A DNA stretch of 21,038 bases. It comes from Scedosporium boydii. Its lineage: Eukaryota > Ascomycota > Sordariomycetes > Microascales > Microascaceae. The notes beneath the pieces are model-generated. The model did no database searches, was not told the origin of the DNA, and was given only the letters and a program-made list of their open reading frames with translations. The position numbers and the translations under genes were made by a program. The stretch spans positions 1 to 21,038 of the forward strand of contig NJFT01000375.1 of NCBI GenBank assembly GCA_002221725.1. The letters run 5' to 3'. Positions 1-8,378 of this stretch are shown here, in pieces; positions within the stretch are counted from its first letter, which is position 1, and each line of letters begins with the position of its first letter.

Positions 1-303
1 ATGACATGAGAAAAGGATGTGAGAGGAGGACTGGGTTGAATGAGGGAGGATTCGTTACAAAATTCTGGTGGACAGGACAGAACATGGATTGGTATGGGCA
101 TGGTAATGAGTTTACGAATGAATGAAAGCCCCTTTCCCCCTTAATTCTTGTAGCTGCTGTTCGTCTTCCCGCACCAGTAGATGTTCCCATTGAGCCTCAC
201 GTCTTAATTGGCCCAGGATTAACGAGGGGATGATGATGTTGCGTTTTGTTTCTCCCTCGTCGATATATCATCTCGACTGCTTTGGTTTCTTCCTTGGCCA
301 AGT
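1..303. other. 3' flank of the beta-glucosidase gene
   Basis: This short stretch lies downstream of the stop codon of the minus-strand GH3 gene and should contain its 3' UTR. I see no convincing coding frame, RNA gene or repeat in it. Confidence 0.5.
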
Positions 304-3108
304 TCAGTTGTCCAACTCGGCATCCAACCTCAAATCTCTCGAACTCGCACCCACATACACAGACTTTTTACTATCAGATATCACCCAGTTCTCCACCTCT
401 TCATCCCAAGTCGCGAGATCTCGGTACGTCAAGTCAAACGTCACAGTCTTCGACTCCTCTGGTTCCAACTCCACGTCCTCGAATCCGCGAAGGGCGCGTA
501 CGGGGCCATCAGGAGCTCCGTGGGATACATACTACTAGATCGTCAGCCACAGGAATCCGAACAATCCCTACCAAGGGACAAGAGAGGAAAAAGAAAAAAA
601 AAAAAGGCTTACCAGCTGCACGATCTCGGTACCAGCAACCTCGCCAGTATTCTCCACTGTAACCGAAACGCGATAAACAACCTCATACAGTCCAGGGTTC
701 CCCCCAGGCGCACCTCCAGCAGGATGGAAACTCTGAGCCTCACCACTCCTACTCGACTCGGCAATCTCGATATCCTCGGGCGGCTTACCCCCTTCCTTGA
801 CCCACGAATAGACGTACCTCGGGATCGCGTCAAAGCCCTCGGGCGCTTCCGCGTCTTCCCGCGATCCAATCTCCCCAAAGGTGGGCGCTTCTTCCGTCTC
901 GCCCTCGGCGGCTTCGTACGACGAGGTCTCGGCGACGAGCTCGACTTGGAGATCGGAATACTCAAAGGTCGTGTAGCTCAGCCCAAAGCCAAATTCGTAA
1001 CTCGGCTCGATGTCTTCCTTGTCGAAATGTCGGTAGTCGATAAAAAGGCCCGCATTGAGATCCTGCGAGGGGGCGGGCGTATCGGCTGCGTACAAGAGGG
1101 AAACACCCCAGTCCTCGGCACTCTTACCCCAGGTAAAGGGGGATCTTCCCTGCGGGTTGACATCGCCGTAGAGAACATCCACAAGACCATTTCCGGACTC
1201 TTGACCTGGCAGACCAGCCCAGAGGATCGCGGTGATGTTTGGATGCTGCTTGTACTCCTCGATGAGCACAGGACCAACGGTGTGCAGAACGACCACGGTA
1301 TTGGGATTAACGGAGGCCACGGCTTCAATAAGCGCGTCGCCCCCTTTCCAGAGAGTGAGGTTGTTCCTGTCTCCTTCGTTGTCTTCGATAAAGACATAGT
1401 TCTCACCTGCATTGGCATTGGCAAAGACGAGAGCAACCTCCACATCTGTGGCAGCTTCAATGGCTGCATCCAAGTCCCAATTCGACTCGACATTGCTAAA
1501 CCTAGTGCCGTCGCCTTCGGCTCTCAACAGTAAAGCGGTGGCAGGAGCCACGAGATACGGAAATTCCGTCGTCCCCGAACCCCATCCCATCGCAAGCGTA
1601 CCATTGTTGCAAGCCCGATCCGCGCAAGAGTTCGCCCCGTCGGGGTTATCCTGTGCATCTTCTCCAATGACGGCTATGCTCTTGGGTTTCTTCAGAGGCA
1701 GGGCTCCCTCATTCTTGAGCACGACAATGGACTTGGCGCCAATCTCCCTAATCAAATCAGCATGGTCGGCAGCCACATCGACGTGCTCGTTGACAACGGC
1801 CCAGGTTTTGTTGGATGCGAAGTAGAGAGGCCCTTCGGTTTCGGTTGTCCACGCATGGAAGTTGACGTCTGGGCGCTCTTCCTTGTCGCCGACGTGGACT
1901 TTGTAGAACGCGGCCATGATACGGACGACCATGTCGTCGAGACGCCATTGGGGCACCAGGCCGGCGAGCACGGCTTCCGTGAGGGCACCGCCCCAGAGCG
2001 AGTTGTAGCCTGCAGAGTCGCGGCCGAATCGGTCACCGGGCATGGTCATGTCGAGGCCATTGAGGGCAGATTCGAGAGTCGCGTGCTGAGCACCCCAATC
2101 CGACATGACTACGGGGATCCATTAGCATTGGGTCGAGGCATGACTCCTGAACACAGTCCGAGTTTTTCACATACCGAAACCTTGGAAGTTCAGTTCGTTC
2201 TTCAGCAGGTAGTTCGTGTAGGCGTTCTCGCAAGCATATGTGCCGTTTATGCGGTTGTACGAGCACATAACGGAGCCCACACCGGCTCTGACAGCATCTG
2301 CAAACGGCCTAGACAAAGTGTGAGATAATCCTCCGTTATCCGCACAAGGCCAAAAACCTTCCCAACTCACCAGAGATAGACTTCATGCATCACTCGATCA
2401 CTGAGCTCGCTCGATACCGACCCTCGATAGTGCTCTTGCTCGTTCAATATATAATGCTTGACGCAAGCAATCACCCCCTCGCTCTGAATTCCTTCCACGG
2501 TTGACGCAGTCGCCGCCCCGGCCAGATACGGATCCGAACCGAAGCCTTCCCAATTGCGACCACCCTCGGGAAACAAACCGAGCGGACCGACTGACGGGCC
2601 CAACTGGACATCAATACCCTTACCATAGAACTCGGCGCCCATCGCAGCGCCTCGGGCTCGGATGAGCGAGCGGCTCCAGGTTGCAGCGGCATTTACACCG
2701 GCGGGAAAAGCAGAGATATTGTCTGCTGCAAGAGAGAAAACACAACCCTATTAGCAAATCCGCCCCAATTGCTTTCAACCTATATTGAATATCCTAGGGA
2801 AGGGAATGCTCCCTACCATATCGAACACCAAGAGGGCCGTCTTGGAGACAAAATCCCCGGAATCCCAGCCTCGGAACAGATCCCGTCACGCCAACACATC
2901 GATCAGCTTGCCATCCGGTACCCGTCGTCAGGTTCACCTTTTCAGCGAGGGTCAATTGGGAAACAAACTCGCGTGCCTTTTCGTACGCGTCGTCCCAGCC
3001 ATCCGGTCCGCCTGAACCCCAAATTGAGGGGTAGAATCGCTCGGGAGCATCGAGGGCATGCGCCGAGAAGGCGATCGCCAACGCGACGAGCAAAAATGTT
3101 CGCAACAT
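304..3108 (-). CDS. secreted GH3 beta-glucosidase, five exons, complete
   Basis: Hydrolyses terminal beta-D-glucosyl residues, typically cellobiose to glucose, outside the cell as the last step of cellulose breakdown. Exons by splice signals and reading phase: 3108-2817, 2725-2371, 2308-2175, 2108-613 and 531-304, giving 834 residues, near the 860 usual for fungal GH3 enzymes. The ATG at 3108 opens a signal peptide ([18 protein letters not shown]). The N-terminal barrel has the [20 protein letters not shown] and [10 protein letters not shown] motifs. The nucleophile is Asp264 in VMSDWG, and the likely acid/base is Glu496 in AGENYVF by analogy with the Aspergillus enzymes. The C-terminal part carries [30 protein letters not shown] and a fibronectin III-like domain with [17 protein letters not shown]. 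Introns are 91, 62, 66 and 81 bp; the third has a TGCTAAT branch site. The last acceptor is a tandem TAGTAG and only the second AG keeps the frame. A specific symbol (bgl1/bglA type) cannot be fixed without a tree. Confidence 0.95.
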
Positions 3109-3729
3109 CACCTTCAATCTGTTTCTCTCGCTACCAATTCGACGTTATTGAGAGAGAAATTGGCAGGAGAGGAACTGGTAGAGCAATTAGGGCCTTGACT
3201 CCTACTAAATCTGAGGAGGTCCATCTCTCGCAGAACTCCTCATTTCGAAGCTGCGAAAAGAGGGGAGCGGCCCACCGATATTACCTTCCATATTGCTTGG
3301 AAACGCGGGTGCATCGCGAGCTTTCGGCATCGGACGTGTAACCTAGAGAGTAGAGGCTAATCCTCGCCTTCCCGTCTTCACGATTCGAAGTCTCGTCAAT
3401 GACGGCGCGTTCCTGAAACAACACTGCACCCTCAATCCGGGCCAATGGCCCTGTCTGAATTGATGTGTCCATGGGGAAATATGCCGACTGAAATCCCGCT
3501 CTGGCGGCCGAGACGATCCGCATTCAATTACCAAATTGATCAAATTGCTCAATTCCTCCGAAGATGAGGGATCGGGAAGTCTGGCCCGAACCCCCAGACT
3601 TTAGGCTTTACTGATGTACATTGATTCCTCTTGAGCCGAGAGCCTGATCCAGGGCACCTTCTCAAAACCCAAAAACGGACTCGAAAGGATGCGGCCTCGT
3701 CACGTGGCAGAGTCTGGCGCTTGCTGGGG

Positions 3730-3781
3730 GGAACGCACGGGCCGCAAAGGGAGCATGCTACCGTTGCGGCCCGTGCGCTCC
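3730..3781. repeat. near-perfect GC-rich palindrome
   Basis: The arms CGCACGGGCCGCAA (3734-3747) and TTGCGGCCCGTGCG (3764-3777) are exact reverse complements. The 16 bases between them continue the symmetry around AGCATGCT with only two mismatched pairs (3748/3763 and 3751/3760). Three further pairs, one of them mismatched, extend it to 3730 and 3781. A transcript would form a long hairpin and the DNA could form a cruciform. It lies about 620 bp upstream of the beta-glucosidase start. The arms contain CGG and CCG triplets, the half-sites used by Zn2Cys6 regulators, but no specific factor can be named. Confidence 0.85.
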
Positions 3782-3978
3782 TCGTTCCTCCTGCCTTCAA
3801 GCTTGGGGATTCGGAGAGTGTTGGTACAGGCCATTGTCCTATAATTTGTCTATAATATTCATTCTAAATTTATTTGAGTATTTTCCGAAGATTTATATAA
3901 TTTATAGAATAGCTGAGGTGGTTTATCGTTGCCAGGGAATCGTAGTATTTGGATGAACTACCCAAGGCATTGGACCAC

Positions 3979-4075
3979 TCGTTCCAGCGAATCGTTCCAA
4001 CCAATCGTTCCATCAAATCATCCCATCCAATCATATCGTTCCAATAAAATTGTTCCAGCCAATCATTCAATCACA
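3979..4075. repeat. degenerate 13-bp tandem repeat with CCAAT boxes
   Basis: Seven units align to TCGTTCCAACCAA: 3979, 3992, 4005, 4018, 4036, 4050 and 4063. The first four are exactly in register; 5 extra bases precede the fifth unit and 1 follows it. At several junctions the unit end plus the next T makes CCAAT (about 4001, 4027 and 4059, with a further one at 4041). CCAAT is the core bound by the fungal HapB/C/E complex, so the array could be a multi-site regulatory element or a decayed minisatellite. It lies about 0.9 kb upstream of the beta-glucosidase and 1.05 kb upstream of the hypothetical gene. Confidence 0.75.
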
Positions 4076-4401
4076 ACACTGACAATCCTAGTGTTTTAAT
4101 GGTTGGTGTTGTTCACCAATCAGAACCTCTGATCCCGCAGGTATGAGATGAAAGAGGAAAGAACAAAAAAATATTGAAAACCGGACCTTGAATCTTGGTG
4201 GAGATCCCGAGTGCATGAAAGCTAAATCAAAGTCTAGTGTACTCATACAATGTAGACAAAACTGGGTTATGCCGACACGTAGAGAAGATTGGCCGTATAG
4301 GTAGATATAGCTGTCGACACATTCTGGTAGTTTCAATGTTGAATTTTGCCCAGGTCGCCCTTCCTCCGGCGGTGTGTTCCGCAGCTGGACGGTTGTAGAT
4401 A

Positions 4402-4420
4402 TGGCGCCTGAACAGGGACT
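4402..4420 (+). other. tRNA-Lys primer-binding-site-like sequence, possible LTR element relic
   Basis: TGGCGCCTGAACAGGGACT differs at one position from the sequence complementary to the 3' end of metazoan tRNA-Lys(UUU), the primer-binding site of some LTR retroelements. A chance match this close is unlikely in a window this size. However, I see no clear TG...CA long terminal repeat before it, no gag or pol reading frame after it, and no tRNA body on the other strand. If it is a relic, the element is almost entirely gone. Confidence 0.3.
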
Positions 4421-5125
4421 ATCAAGCTGGGTAACATAAGGCCATCAATGAGCCTCGTAATGAAATCGGCCGCTACACTTTCGGTATGGGCGCGTGGGAA
4501 TGTCGTCGATATCCAACCCACTCTCAACGGTGCTTGGTTGGTCTCTCAATGGGGACTCGGGAGTCGGGACTGGCACACCTAGATGTGTGAATACATGGGC
4601 TAGAGCAGCGCTGGAGTCGAGACATAAATCGAGAAGGCTCCAAGGACGTTGGGATATTACGCTTTCTCCAGCATCCTCCTCCCCCTCCTCCTTTGTCGGT
4701 GTCTCAACTGCCTCTCGGGTTCGACCAAGTCCAACTTAAACACGGGTGCAGCACAAAACCTGGTGGTCGCCCTTGGGTTGGACTCTTGACACAACTGGAG
4801 GAAGAGGATCCACGCCCGTGTCAATACCTTGACATGCGATCAAACGAAATAGACTTGCCATGTAGCCTCAGCACGTGGCTGCCATCCTCCATCCACTACC
4901 TTTCCCAGTGATCAATTGTGATGTGACTGTTAGGGCAACCTCCTAGAAAACTAGAGACAATATCAACAATTAGAGTGATGTTAGCAACTTTCCAAAAGCC
5001 CAACCCTCCCCTCAAAAGAACAAAAACCAGGACAGTCAATAACAGTCTCACACCCACAGCCACCAGCCACAAGAACAAGAACAATCACAGTTACACGCAA
5101 CTTGCAATCAGCAAGAACTCTCACA

Positions 5126-6231
5126 ATGGAACAGTCCCCTGCACCAGACCTAGTCTTCGACTCAATGATGGTAGAGGTTGGAGTGGTCCACAATTCAGCC
5201 AAACCACCTAAACCCACAGGACCTGTAGTACCTATTACTACAACATTCGCTCAAGAGGAAATCACAGCAACCCTCAGTCCCTATCCAGATGGTAGACTCT
5301 ATGACCTTCTTTCTTGTGTCCCATCTACTCTTGGTCTAAAGCAGTCCTCTACCCCAGATATCTATCTGTGGACCATCTATTTTGAAACAGCCTGTCGTTA
5401 TTATGTTCCACCTAAGATGGCGAAGTTGCCTTTCTGGAACTCGCGTTTGTATGCTGCACCACCACCATTTCCCCTTACCCTCTATTGATGCTAGTGTACT
5501 AAGAGAATTACCTCGTTGCCTGGCAGGCTCGAAACTTTTTTCTCTCGCTGGGAAAAATGCCTTAACCGGTCTTACCTCCGTCTAGGCCCGAAATTCCCTT
5601 ACCGCGTTGTCGGCCTTCTCATAGATTACAGGTCCGACTTGGTTCGCGGTTGTATCCTTCACCACCGCCAAGGGATCGAATTCCCCCCACAATCGCCCAA
5701 TGCTTCCCCGTCAGACTTGCTGCTGGGCGAGCGCGGCTGCGCTCTCTTCATGCTTTCTCGTCAGAGGGCTAGGGTGGCATTGGGGGGAACAGACTTGGCC
5801 TTGGAGCCAGAGGGATTACACCAGGTAAGCGCCCCCTTCCCCCCCTCTTTCTAACTTTCTTTCATTTTATTCTTCCTTCTTCTCCCGGCTCCTATCACTT
5901 ATCACCTCAATTCCTCGAGCCTTATTTATCATTGCCACCTTTCTTGATATCAACAGAAATACCGGGGCTGTGGAAGACATACTAACCTCCTCTGGGAACA
6001 AAATAAAAGGTGCGCCCTGTAAGCCTCACCGACTCGGCCGTCCGTGTGCTACATGTCACCCTCGATCCTCAGTCCAACCCTATGTCCCTCTCATTCCGCC
6101 TCCTCAAGACTATAGCTATAGTGGACCTCGACGACGACAAGTGGTGCCAGCTCGTATACCTCGCGACACACAGGTCACTGGACGAGAGAGAGACGATCGG
6201 CGGGCTCTCTAAATGGGTCAGAGACCTCTAG
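5126..6231 (+). CDS. hypothetical protein, three exons
   Basis: I do not recognise this gene. The ATG at 5126 sits in CACAATGG after a CA-rich leader. Exons are 5126-5448, 5527-5824 and 6010-6231, giving 280 residues. Intron 1 (78 bp) has GTATGC, a GTACTAAG branch and CAG, and joins codons in frame. Intron 2 (185 bp) starts GTAAGC and has a textbook TACTAAC 23 bases before its AG. The protein starts with a Pro/Thr-rich segment, then a middle part rich in aromatic and basic residues (FFSRWEKCLNRSYLRLGPKF), and ends in an acidic patch (VDLDDDKW) and GGLSKWVRDL. There is no signal peptide or clear membrane span. A second frame opens across the end of exon 3 and reads sensibly to 6353, so the annotated stop may result from a one-base deletion. 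An alternative last exon at 5957, ending at 6022, is less likely because it removes the branch site. Confidence 0.55.
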
Positions 6232-6353
6232 ACAAGCTTGTTAATACCCAGCAAAACCAAGCTCTCGGAGGTCCTAGGTATCTCCTCCGCCGGGCAGTCC
6301 TCGCCGACACCCGCTTCGCCATAGCGCACCGAAATATGGTATCAAGTCGTTAG
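6213..6353 (+). pseudogene. possible frameshifted C-terminal continuation of the hypothetical gene
   Basis: A 46-codon frame from ATG 6213 to TAG 6353 follows directly on the Lys codon of GGLSK in exon 3, shifted by one base at AAATGG. It encodes a basic segment with coding character (GGPRYLLRRAVLADTRFAIA). One missing A in the A-run at 6211-6213 would explain the shift. It could also be a sequence error, a small overlapping frame, or chance. Confidence 0.25.
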
Positions 6354-6383
6354 TGTTCAGGATGCTTTCGCCTCATTTACAAT

Positions 6384-6405
6384 CCCCCCCCCCCCCCCCC
6401 CCCCC
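6384..6405. repeat. C22 homopolymer run
   Basis: Twenty-two uninterrupted cytosines followed by T-rich sequence. It is a simple-sequence tract, or its length may be inaccurate from sequencing. It makes a poly-Gly stretch in an antisense frame that should not be taken as protein. Confidence 0.9.
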
Positions 6406-6853
6406 TTTCTTCTTTTCTCGTTTGAAGGAAGGTAGGGGGTGGTTATAAGGGTATCTAGGTTTATAACCTGAGATCGGATTCGAGTAACAACGTTAGAAAT
6501 TGGAAAAGCAAGATCTTCCTTTCCGTGGCCGATCCGCCTGCCCGAAGACCCTTGATGTTGACGACATGGGATGGACCAGGGACCGGGCTTACTGCAGAAC
6601 GCACTAACGGATGAAGCCCCAAGGGCGTTTCCGACCAACGAGAACCTCCAGTCAGGCCTAATTAGGAAAATTAATTTCCTGGCGAGAGACAAGGGCAACG
6701 CTCCGCGACCAAGGCCAATTCCGCGTAATGGCTGGGCCAAGGTGGAGCAACGAGTCTCCTTACCAGAAAAGGCCAGACTGTATTACCCGTCAGGGTCAAT
6801 GGAGTTCCGAATCTCCTCCGGCTTAACCCATCTCTGAGTTCTTCTCTCGGCAG

Positions 6854-7204
6854 GCCCTCTTTGGCAAAGCCACTCACGATTTCCACGCCTGGGCTAGCCG
6901 ACATATGGATTTTTCAATCTCAATCTCCCTCTACACCCCCAACCCCAAATACCGTGCACCATACGCACATGAACGATACACCAAGCCCCCACACATCATG
7001 CACAGAAGGGGAACTACGCATCCCCCTAGAACATACCTCATCCTCTTTCAAGTCTTTTTCGGGGCCGTCGCAGACGTGTACAGCCAGGCGCTCCCCAAGA
7101 CGGACGCCGCGAGCCTGCACGCCAGCAACATGATGCCCTACGCCGCTGGAGTGGCCGTGAGCTTCCTGTCGCACCTACACAGCAGGGTGTCACCGTCTTC
7201 ATGA
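6854..7204 (+). CDS. candidate 3' exon of an unidentified gene
   Basis: After an acceptor-like TCTCTCGGCAG at 6853, a 116-codon frame runs to TGA at 7204. It includes ALFGKATHDFHAWASRHMDF, a hydrophobic stretch TYLILFQVFFGAVADVYSQA, and a segment ending in VAVSFLSHLHSR. Base 6905 begins an internal ATG, but the frame reads well upstream of it. I could not find a convincing upstream exon. It might belong to an extension of the 5126 gene or be the remains of another gene. No family is recognised, and open frames are common in GC-rich fungal DNA. Confidence 0.22.
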   Translation, partial: ALFGKATHDFHAWASRHMDFSISISLYTPNPKYRAPYAHERYTKPPHIMHRRGTTHPPRTYLILFQVFFGAVADVYSQALPKTDAASLHASNMMPYAAGVAVSFLSHLHSRVSPSS

Positions 7205-8378
7205 TGACTCTGGCTTCTTCGATGGACACAGCAGCTTCAGCGCTATCATCGTGACTGTGAATAATGTATCGCCCAGCTTCGCCATCACGGCTGTGTATAA
7301 AAACACGCAAGCGAGATCTCTTTTTCCATTGTCCCTTTTTTCTCGATCCTATTATCGAATCCTCCCTTGAAAAAGCACCCTCGCATTTTATCCGCCCCCT
7401 ATCATTCCTCACCTCCTCCGCACAACCCACCCTACATCTGATTTCACAACGTCGTGGACGCCTCCTCCATTCCCGAGGTACAACTAGTTGGGTTAGTCCT
7501 CCGACGTCCGCAAAGCCTCCCTCGCCGCGTCCCAAGCTCATCTCCTCCCTAACTCCCTCCCACTAACGTACTCCGTTGCCGGCTGTGGCAATAGGGCACG
7601 GGCTGAAGCGACATCTCTGGGCCAGGTGCTGCACCGAGGAACCAGAATGTCGGGGATGTCCTGGAGGCGCAGTGCGCGGCCATAGGATTGGATTGTATGG
7701 ATAAGGAGGATACTCCAGAAGGCGAGAGAGAGACTTTACCAAATAAAAACCCAGCACCCAGACCAAAGGGAAGGAGCCTCCTCCCTTCACCCCTTCCCCA
7801 ACCGCCAGTCACCTACCAAAGCTTTATATACCCCATCAAGCCCCAAAGTTTCCAACCGAGCAGCACTGCAGGGTGCGGCGTCCCCAAACTTGCTCAATGG
7901 TTGTCAGTAAAAACTGCGGTTTTTCGTAGCCTCGGTCGTTTCGACGCCCGGGGTGAGCTTTTTGCACTTTTTTTTTTCTTTTTTTTGTTAAAGTTCCACG
8001 CCAGTGATGAGAATCGGACCAGTTTCAGCATTGGCGCGTGTTTGATGCGTCTGCGCAGGCAGGCTGAGTGGCCTGGGAAGAGGTGGAAGATGACGAGATA
8101 TGCGATGGCGGATGTGCTCAAGTGGCATTAGGGGTGTCTTCCCCTGACCTTGGGATGAGGAGTAGTGTATGTATGTATAGGGTGGCGTCGAGGGATTTGA
8201 TTAACATATTGATGGGAGTGGATTCCGTTGCTGTATAAAACTAAAGGAAATGGTAGATAGTAGCCTCCATCACGAAGGAATCCTTAGATTAAAGAGCAAG
8301 CCCATCATTTACCGTGAATATCGAACCCAGGTCAAGACCATAACCATCTCTCACTCTCTCTCTAGGTCACTGCAGCAT

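Larger units (their letters stand above)
3109..5125. other. divergent intergenic region upstream of the beta-glucosidase and the hypothetical gene
   Basis: About 2 kb between two divergent starts, so it should hold both promoters. It contains the palindrome, CCAAT-repeat and primer-binding-site-like motif listed separately, and an AT-rich patch at about 3842-3935. Candidate CreA sites fitting SYGGRG occur at 3724-3729 (CTGGGG) and, on the other strand, at 3592-3597; such short motifs are common by chance. The last 150 bases before 5126 are rich in CA and poor in G, as is typical of fungal 5' leaders. No frame here looks like a convincing gene. Confidence 0.5.
6232..8378. other. mostly unassigned region between convergent genes
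   Basis: About 2.1 kb between the plus-strand hypothetical gene and the stop of the minus-strand Lgl gene. Besides the possible frame continuation, the C22 run and the candidate exon listed separately, it holds several overlapping open frames at 7264-8131. None has a clear start, splice pattern or known motif. T-rich runs occur at about 7967-7986, a TATATA at about 7825, and a CT-rich microsatellite at about 8348-8363. Confidence 0.4.

Noticed and set aside
520..1533. 337-codon plus-strand open frame
   Set aside because: It is antisense to exon 4 of the beta-glucosidase, whose minus-strand protein has clear GH3 motifs throughout.
4421..4490. tRNA gene on the minus strand ending at the primer-binding-site-like motif
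   Set aside because: No A box, anticodon stem or matching acceptor 5' strand could be found in the 70-80 bases where they should lie.
5957..6022. Alternative last exon of the hypothetical gene ending in TAA at 6022
   Set aside because: The TACTAAC at about 5979 with its next AG at 6009 is a much stronger intron end, and the exon after it stays open for 74 codons.
6357..6740. Minus-strand frame with a poly-Gly stretch
   Set aside because: The glycines are just the C22 run read backwards; there is no motif or splice support.
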